From assembly GCF_048771995.1 (NCBI RefSeq), contig NC_133063.1, positions 68,391,514 through 68,455,513 of the forward strand: DNA of 64,000 nt, written 5' to 3'. Below, one piece after another: positions 39,001 to 52,710 of the stretch (positions are counted from its first letter, which is position 1; every line of letters starts with the position of its first letter). The translations under genes and the position numbers were made by a program. The DNA is from Taeniopygia guttata (Eukaryota; Chordata; Aves; Passeriformes; Estrildidae). The notes under the pieces are model-generated. The model did not search any database and had not been told where the DNA came from. It saw only the letters and a list, made by a program, of their open reading frames with translations.

Positions 39001-42000
39001 CTCTCATGCTCTGTTTCTGAGGTGAAAATGGAAAGGTGAACAGCATGCGAATCATGGCTTTTAAAGTGTGCTGATGGTTTGAAGAAACACTAGAAAGGTA
39101 CAAACTTGCTAAATTCTGACATCTGAAGTTAACAGTCTGCATCTTATTAGAAATAAGTACAATATAAAATTAAATATAATACCCCATTATTATGAGACTT
39201 ACTGAATGCATAATTAAAGAATTTATCTATCTGCCACAGTGCTTTGCAAACCCCAGAAGAGTCTTTATGAAGACAGGACAGGCTGCAAGTGGAATGGATT
39301 TGATACCTGGCTGCTTACCAGACAAAGGCTGGCAATCTTTGTCATTGTGCAATGCAGTGTCTTAGTGTAGATACTCCCACTGAAAACTGCAAACTTGAGA
39401 AGATAGGGTCACACATTTCTGCAAACTCACACTCCTTGTGTCCTTTAGGGTGATGAACCAGAAACTTTTGCAGGGAGACTTTAAAATACAGAGAAAACCT
39501 ACTCAGACATGACATCTGGTTTTGTTTCTTTCACAAAAAAAAAAAGGGGTTTAAAAGGTCATCTAATGAAAGTATATGTCATCCCACTGACAAAGAAAAT
39601 GACTGAAGCAATATAACAGTTATTACAAAAGTATGAGATGAAGAAGTGCCAATCTTGTGTAAAAGACTTCTGTGCAAGTTATTCAAAGGGAAATTTTGAC
39701 TGAAAAAGGAACTATGGAAGGAACATAAATTCTCTGAAGTGCTTAGTGGTAACTGGACTTTATCTACCTCTGAACCCAACAAAACTCAGGCCATGCAAAA
39801 GTTCTTCTCATGAACATCCTACAAATGAACTTTTCCAAGGAGAAGAAAAGGAGTGCACTTGCAAAAAAGTAATTGTTGCAGTTGATACATTCGTGTCTAT
39901 TCTATGTGAAGACAGAGATGATTGGGCCATCTGTGCCGTACAAATAAAAATCAATACTAAAGTGCATGAATGCTACAGCACCTTTAAAAACAAAACGTTT
40001 TTTTTTTTTCCTTTGGAGACCAAAACTGGCCTCAAGCTGTATTACCTAATGAGCATCATGCACTACCTAATGGGCAAAAATGTGAATGAATATCTGAAAA
40101 TCCTTCAAGTCACTGTGTAGTGTTTCTAGTAGTAAGAACATCCTTCTTCTCTCACATCACTGATAGCATCAATTTCACAAAGAAAAGTAAGTAATGAGTC
40201 ATTTTAAACATCAGATAATGACAGTACTGGCCTTTATTCTCACTTGTGCCAAAACCCCTTTCACACTAACCTAGGAAACCAGAGAGTCCTAAAAGCACCA
40301 CTTCACCATGTGTTGAGCAACTTTAATGAACATGAAAATCAAACCCATTACTTGAGGGGGAGTATAATAAGGTGTCTGGATGCCAGTAACACTCGTACAG
40401 GTGCCTCACTCACTGGGAGACAGAAAGAGACCCATCAAAATAACTAGGAAGGGAAATTATTCCATTAGCTGCAAAAATCAGGAGAAACCACTTCCAAGAA
40501 AGATGGCACTCTGTACTTGGAAGGAAGGAGCGGCTCTCTCCTGCTCTGAAATCAGTTTTGCAGACAGTTAAGGTTGTGGAGGGGGGGAAAGAAAGAATAC
40601 AGGAAAGAAGAGGTCTTTCTAAAGCTTGAGCACTGGTCATCTGCAGGATCTATCAAGTCTGCAAGATAGTGCATTGAGCAGACAAGTGCAGCCAAAGATG
40701 ACTGGAGAGACAGGAGAAAAGATAAAAGAGAAACAAAGACAAAAGCTGAAAAAATATTACTAGAGTAAACCTAGAGAGAAGACAGAATCAAAAGTAAAAG
40801 GGAGAAAAATGAAAATTAAATAGGCCAAACCATAAACAAATAACCCTACAGACTTAAACCAGATGTCTCTAATAGTTTGGGCTACAATGCAGTACAAATC
40901 TGAGCCTAAGAGAAAACAAAAACAAGACACATGCGAATACTTCCTTTTTCAATTTGTCCTTGTTTGTTACATGTCCTGATTTTACTTCTGAGATTTTACT
41001 GCCTGAGAAAAAGCCTTAAACATTCATTGATGTTATCATTTACTTTCTCATCTCACATTCCCATATTGGAGTGTTTTCATTTTGACTACTCATGTTTTTC
41101 ACTATCATCAAGCAGCTGCACTGAGTGCATCACCTGGGTACAGTGGGATTTGGGGCCTGGCACTGGGGAGAAAGGGTGGTACTGACACCCAAAATCCACA
41201 GGAATCTCAGAAAAATATTTCCCATAACAAAAGGCACATAGGCCTCATGCACCTCTTGCACTGAAACATTTTGTTTATGCCTCACGCCCAGAGCATGGAG
41301 GCAGTAACCTTGGGTAACTTCAGGAATGCTTTATTAACCTGCTCTGCTGTTCCCTGCAGCTTCCACTGAACCAAGACTGGCTCTGGTGATGCTTCTACAC
41401 CCTGCTCCACTGCTTGGCTCTACCTGCAGAAGGGAAGGTTAGTTCAGTCCTGCAGGTTCCTCCAGGATGAGTGTTCTCAGCCTCTGTCTGGGAAAGGGTG
41501 CATGTCTGACCTTGGAAAGTGCAGCACACTTCTCCTATGCAGATTTCCTAGCTGTGGGGGTGGCCCAAGGCCATAGTTTTTATTCTGTGAGTGATATTCC
41601 CCATAACTGCAAAGGACAGGCATTTAATACACTGTCTACCTATAGTCTTCTCATGGTCTACCATGCTCCTGGCAATACCATACCTGCCACTACTTTTCAG
41701 CTCCTTTCCCTCAGATTCAGAAAAGCACTCACGTGTGTGATGGCAGAATCTTGATACAATATGAAGGGATAGAAAAGGCTACAAGCTAAAGGGGAATTCT
41801 ACATATATTTCTGAAATGGCAGAAGCTATTTTTTTGAATAATGCCTACCCAACCCCAAAGTGATGCAGCAGATGGAGGAAGAAAAAACAGGTTACACACC
41901 TGCACTGTAAGTGTACTGACAGGCTTTGCTCTGCCTACTACATAAATGATTTGCCATGCCTCTGTTAGAGTGGTTTCTGAGAGGATGTGAAATTGTAGTT

Positions 42001-43188
42001 TAGATTTATGAATACTTTTCATGTCAGAAGAGTGTGCTGAAGCACAAATTTAGCTGTAGGTACCAGCCCTTGGGTTATAAAATAATTATTTTGTAAAAAG
42101 CAAAATATTTATCATTTGGATATAGAAAACAAAGAGTAAGCCTTGATCGGAATCTCCTAGTAACAAGCACCTTGAAAATCACATTATTTGTATTATGTTA
42201 TTTGCCATGCTGTGACTTTAAAACAAAGAAAAACAAAATAAAAATTTCTGCTTTATTTGCTTCCAAATTAATTTTGCCAGTGTTTATTTTATGACTTCAT
42301 AATCTCAGCCTTCACACCAGCACTTATGAGACTGTGGTATCTTAATTTTGTTGATGCATACTTAAGATCAGATCTAGGAATTTAGGAAACTAGGTGTTAA
42401 GTTCCCATAAACATGTGCCTTTTTAAGGACAGTCCTGGGAGTGCTGAATCTGAACAGTCAGAAGTCAATCCTGCTTTCAGTTCCACTAGGAGTTCTGGTC
42501 TGGATTTGAAGAAATAACATTTTTGAAATCTGCAGATTTGGTTTACTACCAAAGCCAGATTTTTTTGTAAAGTATGCATGATCCATGGATTTGTACTTGC
42601 TTCACTGCAGGCCACACATAAAAAAAGTGTCTGCAGTATTTCTTATTACAAATCAATAATTATTTCAGCAAACTTTTTAATTTCAAAGACAGATAAAAGA
42701 TTAGTGATGGACAAAACTGTGCGAAACAGGCTGAGATTCGGAGTTTACAGTATAGTGGCCTAACATACCAATATATTAATATACTGTTGGTTTATACCTG
42801 ACAGAGTTTGTAGCTATGCATATAAAACAAACCCAATTTAAAGCTGTGAAGCACTAACTAGCCAAGAGTCAAGATGTTTTACAATTGTCTTGATAAATAT
42901 TTTCTAAACAACACACCACACATTTCAAATCTAGACAAGTCTATGTATGGCTAACTTGGGCAAGAAGAAAATTATTTTATCCCCCCTTGAATTTCCATTT
43001 CCCAGGAACCCCAGGTCCTTTCCAGTGTCCTGTACCATAATCAAACCTACCTTTCCCATCCCTATGCTGTGGCCCCTCTCCTTGCTGACCACCACAATGC
43101 ACTAACAGCAGGGCTGCTCCATCCCCATCCAAGCAGTGGTAGTGCAAGCACATGGAGGCAGCTGGAGGGCTGCCTTAGCTCTAATCTC
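36096..43188. other. noncoding, no recognised gene
   Basis: Unique AT-rich DNA. It holds the compound microsatellite at 38837-38901. Frames such as 39746-40120 (+, 124 codons) and 36789-37094 (+, 101 codons) are unrecognised and unremarkable. The segment around 41280-41460 has GCTTTATTAACC and could be a decayed LTR, but I cannot support that. Confidence 0.5.
38837..38901. repeat. compound microsatellite (TA)n-(GT)n
   Basis: ATATAT blocks interrupted by CTATAT from about 38837 to 38880, then TTATA and (GT)6-type repeats to about 38901. The length is probably polymorphic. Confidence 0.9.
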
Positions 43189-43784
43189 TGTTGTCACACC
43201 TGCTGGTTTATGACCCAGAAAAACAACTTGCAAACTCCATTATGAACATGACAAAGACTTCTTGTCTGAGTTTTTGTGAGGCACCTGGGTCCTGGAACCA
43301 CTCTGGTCAGGTCTACAGGCGCTGGATGGTTGGAGAAATGATGAGCTGCCACTGAAGGTGGGTGACTCACGGGTGGCTTTATTTCCAAGGGTTCAGGTGA
43401 AGGAGAGCGGGATGGGAGATGAAGGGAAGCAACCACTCAGAAGGGAAGCCAGCTCTGAGAGCCCTGATCCAGGGGCGGGGCAGGAATTATAACTGTAACT
43501 GGGAAGGAGGGTCAGGGTACGAAACAACCAACCAGGTGAGGGCTTGAAGGCGGAGTCAGGGAAGAGAGACGGGGTAACAGCCAACCGGGATTTGGGGAAG
43601 GAGTGGCTTCGGGGGGAGAACCAATGGGGATACAGAGAACTTAGAACTTTCCAGAACTGGGGAAGGAGTACATAATGACGGACAGGAACAAGGGGATGGG
43701 ATAACAAAAGACTGACAACCGGGGGAGGCGAGAAACTAAACGTCAGTTGCCTCCCAAGGCAAAGCAGGGGGGCCATCAGCCACA
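43189..43784 (-). mobile_element. ERV LTR, likely a 3' LTR
   Basis: Read on the minus strand it starts TGTGGCTGATGGCCC, directly after a polypurine tract. It continues through a long pyrimidine-rich U3 with repeated CCTTCCC motifs and TTATAATTCC, reaches AATAAA (minus; + coordinates 43378-43383), and ends in ...GGTGTGACAACA near 43189. Its C-rich U3 makes the + strand G-rich and creates a 134-codon minus-strand frame (43393-43797) that is not a viral protein. The tract at its 5' edge indicates a 3' LTR with internal sequence at higher coordinates. I could not pair it with a 5' LTR: the LTR at 48277-48920 belongs to a different family. Confidence 0.7.
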
Positions 43785-43793
43785 CCCCCTCCC
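43785..43793 (-). other. polypurine tract of an ERV
   Basis: The minus strand reads GGGAGGGGG immediately before the TGTGG start of the adjoining LTR. This is the position and composition of the primer for plus-strand retroviral DNA synthesis. Confidence 0.6.
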
Positions 43794-44330
43794 ACATTTT
43801 GTGCTTAACAGCTTAATAGGTAAATGGGCTTGTCACCCCATCCCAAAACATGCACAGCAGCATGTTCATACAGGATCTGTGCGAAGGAGCAAGGAGATGA
43901 AGGTTGCTTCAACTTGTCCCAGTAAATTTCAGTTGTTCTGGCGCATTTGGATGTAGCAAAAACACTTGTAACTCTTTCACCCACATCTAAAACAATCTGC
44001 TGTTCATTTCAATTATACAGTCCTTTTGTGGGATTAGTTGAACAATTACAAAGAAATTTGTTTACCTGGATCTGAAATCACCTTCTAGCAATGAAAAGGG
44101 GGTTTGGTAGGTACCAGTGCCTACTTCACCACTGTAGACCCAGAACAGCCTCCCCATAGCAGCATGACTCAAGGACTCGGTGCCTTCCCACTGCTTGCGC
44201 ACAACCACCATCTCCTCCTCCGTTTCTAGAGCTCTGCTGCCAATCCACATTACCTGACAGCAAAATTGACAAATTGCCACCATAGGACAAGCGGCTCAGG
44301 CATTTCAACAAGGATGGTAATACACTATGG
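43794..44330 (-). other. possible ERV internal remnant upstream of the 3' LTR
   Basis: By position, beyond the polypurine tract, this should be the 3' end of a proviral interior, which usually holds env. The minus-strand translation is broken by several stops and shows a short cysteine-containing segment near 44030, but I cannot match it to any envelope family. Where the remnant ends on the right is unknown. Confidence 0.3.
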
Positions 44331-47300
44331 CCTCTCTCCTGTCTCTTGTATTTCCCTCACATTACCTGATCCTTTCCATGTCTGCCCTTTCATCTCCACT
44401 ATTGTTGGCCTTCATTGACATGGCACCAGCTACATCCCTCATGAAGCCAGTGCACCAGGTGACTAACCTTTCCACTCAAGATGTCCTTGTCAGGGATTAT
44501 ATATTCTAATTAAGTATAGCTTTGCTGGTTTTTGTACCTGTGAGGGAATGCTATCAAGTGCTGCAGCACCAGAAGCTGGGTAGACAATTATAGGAAAGAA
44601 ACTCTTACTAATTCTGATCCCTTGAAAACACTGCTCCTGTTTCACTGTGTATCACATTTAGCTCTTTTGTGTGTGTTTTGAAGATGTCCCCCTAAATAAA
44701 AAATAAAACAAAACCAAAACCTCTGGGATTAAACCAACCTGCTTTTGCTCTCCTTCAGCTGCTGTACTGCCACTGCAAATCAGTAGGCCACACTTCTTTA
44801 TTCCCACACAGCAACTCAGCAGCAACAGCCAAGTCAAATAAAGCTTTTCTATTCATTTGATTTCTGGGGTCTAATAACTGCCAAGTGCTTGACCACAGAA
44901 CTTTGGCTGTGTCCACAGCCTCCAGGACCCTGAGTTGGCTTGCCTCCAGCTAGTAGCTGAGACTACTACTACTTAGCTGGGACTACAGCAGCACAGGCAG
45001 TGTGCACTGAGGCCATAGGCACATTAAATTCATGTTGGATCTCCAGCCCTTTTAAGTCTTGGGGAAAATGGAAACTGGTTTGTTTTTGCAGAAATATTTA
45101 ACAGTTCTTTTTTCATTTTTGTTGCTTTTCCTACATAATGATGTTTCCATTTAAGGACATCTATAGAAACACTGACATATTGAAGTGCTTCTGAAAAGCA
45201 GGAGACCTAGAAGAGACATTTTGAAAGGCACACCAATCTGCCAAATGTATGAAAATGAACTGTTAAAGAGTAAACATTTTAAAACTCATTTTAAGTATTT
45301 TCAAAGTCAGTGGAGCATACTGGAAAAATTAGCCCCTAGTTTTATAAGACGTGTGCAGCTTTCCATCACCTCCACCCTGGCTTTCATAGAGCATGGACCA
45401 GTCTTTCATTGAATGAAGCCGAATTAGAGCTTGCACACCAAGACTGCAACTAAGCTACTTCTTCCCAAATCAGTCCAGGAGATCAGAGTCCAAAGTCTAA
45501 AGCAAAAACTCCACCACCCTGAAATGTACATACTGTCTATGTGGATCCTTGGCACAAGCTCTTTCATTTTGTAGAACCTCTCTTGGAGCAGTAAAAGCGT
45601 TCTACAGCATCTTAAAATACAAACATAGTTTATTGCAACCTATTCCATTATTCTGGAAGTTGAGAGTATAAACTGAGCAGTGCAGGAGCAACCCTCTTCA
45701 TCTGCTTTCCATGTGGGAAGATACAGATAGCTCCCAATCTAATATTATTTGCTAGACTAGCATCTAAAGGCCTTTGATTGGGATTAAGCCACAATTATAG
45801 GTACTCCTTGGACTTAATAAAGTAGCTTCTATCTCAAATAATGAAGAAAAAATGTATGCTGAGGTACAGCCTATTTGTAAAAGGAGCAAGACAGAGGTTA
45901 CTGCTATGGTTATACACTTTTACAGGCAAGGCATAAATGGGGTCACAAGTGAAAAATTCCTCTAGTCTCATTCTCACCCAGGTTCATGTTTACCACTGAA
46001 CTGCAAATATGGCAGAGTTAGCTGACCTCAGCTGAAGCCAGCCCTGAGAATGCAAAAAATGCTGGAGGTCAGGAGCCGGGTGGGATGGAAAACTGGGCAG
46101 GGAAACATCCTCCAGCATCCTTGTGCCAGCTGCTGTTTCTGAAAGCCTCTGCTAGGAGACCTATGCCTTTCCTAGCTCTAAATCCACCCCTAACAGCAAC
46201 TGAATGTCTTTGATTTGTATGAATAAATTTCAAAATATCCTGTGATTACAGCTTCATAATATTCCAGAAGCAGATGGCAGGCACAGATGACACTAACAGT
46301 AGCTCTAAGTGCAAATAGGCGGTGGCAGAGAGGAGTGAGAAAAGACATAGTTAGTTTAGGAAAGCTATGCAAGGAAAAGAGCTATTACTTTGAAGATGCA
46401 ACCAAATAATGAAAGCAGGTAGAGATTATTCAATTGCCGCTAGGAGAGAAATACAGGGCTATGTTTCTTAAACTAGTAGTGGGTGCTTAAATGTGTTACT
46501 AAACAGAGAATAAAGGGACAGAGAGAGATTGACAATATACTCAACTACCCTTGACAATTAGGACCAAAACTCTGCTCTCACAGGAAATAAACAGCAGTAT
46601 ACATTTTGGAAACTAGCACTCATCACCTGGATAAACACACACCATTAACCCCAACTCCTCCCTTAACTCTTTTGTAAATCATCTTAAGGAAACAAAGTAT
46701 TTATCTGCCAATCCCACCAAAATTTGCCAATCCCACCCTTACTGCAAATTTTGAGGTGACATTTTATTAAGATTCAAGTGGGAATGAGAAACCATCCATG
46801 ATAGTAAATGAACTTCTCACGATGCCTCTTCAGAATACTTTCACTCCAGGCAGCAAGGAGAGATTATATTCTTCTTTCTACAATCTACAGAGGAAATCTC
46901 CTGGAATCTCCTCAGTGCATCCTTTTCCTCTCCTCATGACCTCTCCTTTCCAGATTTTTTTAAACATAGTGTACATCAAAGTAAAACCTGACATGTGGTT
47001 TCCTGAAGTTCTCCTACAGTTTTTTGATTTTGGAAATCTCATTTTCTACCTTATCATGATTATGTAAGTGAGGATAAAATGTATGCTTTGGGGTTCATCT
47101 TAGATAGAGATGTAATAAACATTGTGACTTTCCACTGCAATGGAATAAATTCTTATGTACATGGGACTTTGTGGATTAAATTATATCTGAGCACTTTAAT
47201 ATGGATAAAGATGCTGAATGGTGGTTATACAGAAGAGTGGAAAGGGGGAGAAAGAGAAGAGGCAATGCTGGCTTTCAAGATGCAACCAGAGGCACCAGTG

Positions 47301-48276
47301 AAGTCCTCACATTTGCCCTAAATGCAGTCCACCCTAGTTTCTCAGTCCCACTGAGCTGAAGCTGTTCATATGCACACATGTGCACACACACACACACACA
47401 TGAAACCCCCATTATTAACAAACTATTCATTGTATTTTGGAGTTTTTTCTCAGCTAATTGCCAAGTGTGAGTCAGCACAAAAACTGAGTTACACCTGCCT
47501 TGTACCAAAAAGTTTGTTCTTCCAGGTGTACAAAACAAGACAGAGATAATTTTGACCATGTCATGCTGTGCTAGATTACTTGTTTGCCTTTTCTCTTTGT
47601 GGGATGCTGCTGTTCAGAAGGGACACCACTGAGGCTGATAAATTCACCTTACTTCCAGCTGCTAAGTAGGAAAAAATAGCTTTGTGTTGCCCTCATTTTC
47701 CTTTCATGAAGTTTATAAAATACCAAAGTACATCTATACCTAAAAAGGCAAAGGCCGCCTGCTCAACACTTGTCTTAGACACTAATCTTTCACCCCAGGA
47801 TTGCACACCAGGTTTGCACACCAATCCCTGCTCAACTTTGTCTACAACAACATCCAGTGCTTTGTCTGTCTTATTTGGTGTCTTGGCATGTAGGCATATC
47901 CTCAGTGTATGAATGGCCTTCCTCTACCTCATCAGAGTGGGGAGGAATTAATCCCAGAGATGCTGGGGCAGAGCCTGATGGAGAGGACAATGAGGTCTGA
48001 GAAGTGGCTGTCTGGGACACTCCTCTCCTGGTGTGGGTTGTGTCTGGGCCAGGACATTCCTTTTCTGCACAGTGCCACTCATCATCCTCCGTCATGTTCC
48101 TTGCTTGCTCTGGCTTGTCCAGTTTGCCTACTCAGATATGTGGCCACTGACATTGCAGGCAGCAGACATCCAAAAGTGCAGAAGAGCAGAGCAGATCAAC
48201 CCCTGAGAGCAGAGGGCAAACTTAAGGACAGGGTAGACTAAGCAGCGTAATATAATGGGAAAGCAAACTTGGTAAA
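44331..48276. other. noncoding, no recognised feature
   Basis: Unique sequence between two minus-strand LTRs of different families. It includes a (CA)9 microsatellite at 47383-47400 and a short direct repeat TGCCAATCCCACC at about 46706 and 46725. Frames up to 110 codons are unrecognised. Confidence 0.5.
47383..47400. repeat. (CA)9 microsatellite
   Basis: Nine uninterrupted CA units following GCACACATGTG. Confidence 0.9.
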
Positions 48277-48920
48277 TGCCACTGTCCTCCGGAACCCTGA
48301 CTAGGGCCAGTGGCAAGATCAGGGGAGTGGCCAGGCTGGGGTTTTGCCTGAGCCTGATCCTCTGAGCCAGATGCCCAACAGCAGAAACCTCTTGGAGGAG
48401 CGATGAGTGAAGGAGGCAGAGGAGGCTCTTCTGCAGTGCAAAGTCCAGCAAATTTATTGGGAGAAACACGGGGAGGCAATACAGGACACAACCACAAAAG
48501 CAGAGCACAAGCAAAAAAGATCCCCCAAGCACCCCTGTGTGTGGGTTTTTAAAAGCTTGCCAAGCAGGGGGTGGACACCATGATGCAATCAATGGGTAAC
48601 TTCCAGGGTGTGCCTTTTGGGATTAAAACAAATCAGAGCAAGGGGAGGAGAGAGGGTCTGGCTGAGGACTGGGTCTGAGGGTGAGGGACAGGGAACTTTC
48701 TGGAACAAAGGGTAGGGCTTGGGCTGACAGACAGGACAAAGGGGCTGGGTTGCCTTGACAGGCAGGGAAGGATCTGGAAAACAGGGAGGGGATTCTTGGA
48801 GGGACAGCTGGGTATGGGGGCATAATATAGGGGAAAAACCAACCGTAATAATTTGGGGGGCACTGGAATATACTGTAAGATAACAGAACATTTAACTTAC
48901 TAAACTTGCACACCACAACA
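48277..48920 (-). mobile_element. ERV LTR, probably solo
   Basis: The minus strand starts TGTTGTGGTGTGCAAG, runs through a pyrimidine-rich U3, GCTTTTAAAAACCC as a TATA-like element (+ 48542-48555) and AATAAA (+ 48453-48458), and ends GGAGGACAGTGGCA. The flanking 6-mers are GGTAAA (48271-48276) and GGTACA (48921-48926). They differ at one base, as expected for an aged 6-bp duplication of ERVK type. No purine tract precedes the TG start on the minus strand. Frames inside it on the minus strand (48128-48592 and 48589-48891) reflect the C-rich U3 and are not viral genes. Confidence 0.75.
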
Positions 48921-48926
48921 GGTACA

Positions 48927-51900
48927 GTTCTCTTTCAAACTTTTTGAAGTGTGCACTCAGCTAGGTTCACTGCCATTGTTCTGATGGGCATCTGTATATG
49001 CATTATCTGGATAACATGGGGACAATTATGGATTGGCTTCCCACCTTGTCCATTTCACATGACTCATGATCTTTTGGGAATTTAGTGACACCACCTGAGC
49101 ATCTTTGTAGGAGATATCTGGCACTTGAATGATATAGGCTTGTTGATCTGCAAGACTGAGGATCCCCTTAATGTGCTGTTTAGCTTGGCTGACAGCCACT
49201 GCAACCTGTGCTTTGGCAGCGTGGGTGACCCATCTTGGCATTTTGCCTGTATCTTTGAAGGATTTAGGTTATGGTGGATTGATTTTATTTCTTCAGTTTA
49301 TACCCAGGCATTGACCTTTGGCTGTTGGCAGATTGATCCCTTCCCCACAGCTTTGTTCATCCAGCATTTAGACTTATATCATGACAGTAAAGGTTGAAGG
49401 ACCTTTCTTACAGCTATCCCTACAAATAAATAGCAATATTGTAAGAAGGCAAGGTCACACTAAAAAAACTTGAATCAACCCCAAATGCAGCCAAGTCTTT
49501 CACGTAGCAAAACCTACTTCCATCAGAGATGACAACAGCCCTGCCTGGTGAGAAAGTTCTTTGTTTGACCTACACCAGCTTCACTAGCATACTCAGCCAA
49601 ATCTTGACAGAGGTGGGAAGGAAGAGATAAAGCTTTTCAAAATGGATGTATTTGTATGATTTTAGGAGCTACAGAGCAAGCAAATTTAACAAAGTGTCAC
49701 ACATAGCCCTGCTGAAATGTTGGGAAAACACTGCTCAGACTGTCAGAGCCAAGGGTTCGTTTGAATTTGAATCGTCCCCTTTATCAACCCCCCTGGGGAT
49801 TGCAGTATCACCTTGCAAAAATTGGCAATGTCATCTACACTGATTACTGGCACTGAGGTTTCTACTTTGACAGTAGAAACACAGAGAAACTGAAACACAG
49901 AGAAAAAGAGATTGTTCCTGGATGACCCAAGAGCTGTCATTGAGTGTACTGGACCTTTGCCACTCAGAGGCTTAGGTTGCTTCTGAAACACCATAGTTAA
50001 GTTCAATTTGTCTTGAAATAAAAGGTTATCATTTTACTTCAACATAATTTGACTGCAACTGCTACTGATTCGGGAGCTGTTTTACACACAGCTCAGTGGT
50101 TTTTGACACAGCTGAGCTGTCCATTGGTAAATAATGGGATGGTCTATATTGTTACAGAAGGTCATCTTATTATTCATCCCATCAATAAATTCTGATGAGA
50201 TCACAAGGCATCCTTAGACTGTGCACATGTAGATTTTCCACATCATTATTTCAGCTAGGAGTATTATTTTCCTACAGTACAAATACTATATAAATGTCTT
50301 TTTCATAGCATATAGCCTGATAGCTAATTGGACTGTGGCAGCTTAATAAAGTTTTAAGTATAAGTGCTACCTTTTTTTGGCTTAACAAAGCCTTGTGACT
50401 AGAACTCTCCAAGCACAAGCATGGACATGGACCAGGCAGTGCTGAGGAGTGGTGTCAGCCTAACACTTATGGGACCTCAGTCTAGTTATTGTTTTAAAAA
50501 TGTTGCTGCCTGCAATAAATCTCTATTTCCTGTTACACTGACTTCTGCAGCCCTTTAAAGGTGTGGAAAGACTTTCAAGAATTTATAATTAAGCCACCAT
50601 AAATGTTGTAATGTCCTCAGCTGCCTATTTCTTTGCTTTCAATGACAACTTCATCTGTGATCTCTAAAGCCCTTTCTTTGCTTTTCAGAATTGCATTTGT
50701 GTTCTTTCCCAAAGAGTTTATTTGCAGTTTTTTATGAGTAAATTTGGGGAGAAGAGAAATAAACTGTGGAAGCTAACCCTCTAGCTTTTTCATCCTGCCT
50801 CATTGTATGTTTCCTCTACCTACATGCAGCAGCCTGGATTTCTCAGAGTTTATTTCAGATATGTATGCTGACCTTCTACTCATATGTAAATCAACTTCCT
50901 TGATGTAGCATTAGGACTTATGTATTTGGTTTATTAGGAGAGTTTAGTTCGAAAAACTTCAATATTAAAATTCCACAGTACATTGCCTAGCTGACAGGCA
51001 AAAATCTCATGCTGATTAATCTAATTGTTCACTAATAATAGACCCTTTAATATCCACTATACTATGACCTACTATTAGAGTTATGGTGGGAATTGTCTAA
51101 AAATCTTCTTCCTCTCCATTTTCTCTCTTTGCCACAGTGGAACAGCAGTACCACTGTCTTTTTTTTCATGTACACCCTATGCATTGTATAAGTCAATGGT
51201 GGACTAAGAGAAAGGAAATAATGACTAGCAATTTTGTGTTTCATTCATTAGAATAGTACTGCATTGAAAGTAGAATGGAAACTCTTATTTGAAGTTTTAT
51301 CTTTGTCAGAAATAAATGAATAAACAACAAAACTTTTTTAATGAGAAAATGGCAGGTGCTTCACCATACACGTTTTGCTGTCTATCAAAACTGCATCCGG
51401 AGTTTTAATACAAAGTTATGAAGTATTAGTGCTCCATCTAAGATATCTGCTTGTCAGCAAGATGAAACATACAATGTGTCCCTCCTACTCTTAAGCACAT
51501 TATATGCTCCCATATGCATATAAGCATACACGCCTGTGTGCTTTGGACTGCTTGATTTAGGTTAATTTCTTAATTTTCCAATTTTTAACAGAATGCCAGC
51601 TGAGACTAATTTACCATGTTTTCTGGTGGCACCATGTATCATACAATTTTATGCTGAAAGGAGTTCTTACACATAATAATGCACTTGTGAAGTTTTCACT
51701 TGCCCTTCCTATGTAGTGCTCCTTTGTTTTGCACGCAGAAGTTAATCACAAGGATTTACATCAAGATAGGAAAACCACAAAGATCTGATCTAAGCTGAGT
51801 AAAGTCACCCATTTTAGTAAGTTCCTAGACAGACCAGACCTTAGCTTTGAACTAAATCACTTGAATAACATACATATACACTAAAAAACAGGTAGCTAAA

Positions 51901-52649
51901 GTGAGTATGTTAACATATTCTGCATACAGATATGTGGTTTTTGAGTTCTACCATTTTGAGCATCACAAAGCCAAAACTTAAAAAAAAAATACACATTAAA
52001 AACCTACAGGATGGAAAATGCAAATCAGTAGCAGAGCCTTGATCTATTTATATAGAAATCCAAGTTACTTTTTAAAAAGAGGGGGAATCAATCATTAAGG
52101 ATATTTTGCAGTGTCAGTTTCTATCTTGTCACTAGCTCTTGGTGAAATCACTATTAACAAATCTCTTAAGACACACCTTCTATACCTAAGAAGCCATGCC
52201 AACAAATTAACAGCCATGAAGTCTTTTCAGGAATTCTCTTTGGACTGTGCAGCTGCCCACAATTGTCAATGTGCACCATGGGAAAATAGAGAGTGTTCTC
52301 AGCTTCTTCATTTGAAAGTGACCTGTACTCTGGAAAACCAAAAAAACTAACAATTCACTTCAGACGTCTCTCTGTGCAGAGAAATTTATTGTCAGCATCT
52401 CAAAAAGTCTGACTGAAGCCATGTTAAAACTGGTCCTGAAGGAAAAGTGTCAGTAATTTTAAATAAAAAAGGGCCAGAGATGTCATTTTCTTGTTTCTTT
52501 CATGACAGGAACTTCCATGCCTTTTTATTTCAAACTCAGAAATAATTATATATTGGGCTGCATGTTATTTATTCCCTCTGCCACAATCCCCAAAATAGCA
52601 TGGAGTCTGAGGGACACTCTACACCAACACCCTTTGTAGACGTTTTCAA
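48927..52649. other. noncoding, no recognised gene
   Basis: AT-rich unique sequence. A 71-codon minus-strand frame at 49026-49241 has an Ala/Gln-rich, helix-like start, but I cannot place it. A 14-bp tandem repeat (GAAACACAGAGAAA) occurs at 49876 and 49892. AATAAATCTC near 50514 resembles an LTR poly(A) region but has no supporting ends. Confidence 0.5.
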
Positions 52650-52710
52650 AACACTTTCACAATTGTGGGTCCCTTCCAACTCACCAAATCCTATAATTCT
52701 CTGATTAACA
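52650..52710 (+). mobile_element. CR1 3'-end fragment
   Basis: GGGTCCCTTCCAACTCACC followed by ATCCTATAATTCTCTGA matches the terminal CR1 sequence (GGTCCCTTCCAACC then ATTCTGTGATTCTGTGA). Similarity fades upstream, so only the extreme 3' end is recognisable. Confidence 0.6.

Noticed and set aside
43393..43797. 134-codon minus frame, Pro/Ser/Leu-rich
   Set aside because: It covers the pyrimidine-rich U3 of the LTR, which is naturally free of stops, and starts in the polypurine tract region.
48128..48592. 154-codon minus frame
   Set aside because: It coincides with U5/R and flank of the LTR at 48277-48920; no homology to gag, pol or env.
48277..48920. 5' LTR partner of the LTR at 43189-43784
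   Set aside because: Same strand and about 4.5 kb apart, but the two starts (TGTTGTGGTGTGC versus TGTGGCTGATGG) and bodies do not match, and 48277-48920 has its own near-matching 6-bp flanks.
49026..49241. ERV envelope fragment upstream of an LTR
   Set aside because: The 71-codon frame looks helix-like, but I could not match it to any retroviral protein, and the neighbouring LTR appears to be solo.
50330..50530. Possible LTR 3' region (AATAAATCTC and neighbouring segment)
   Set aside because: Only a poly(A)-like hexamer and short flanks; no TG...CA ends, promoter or target duplication.
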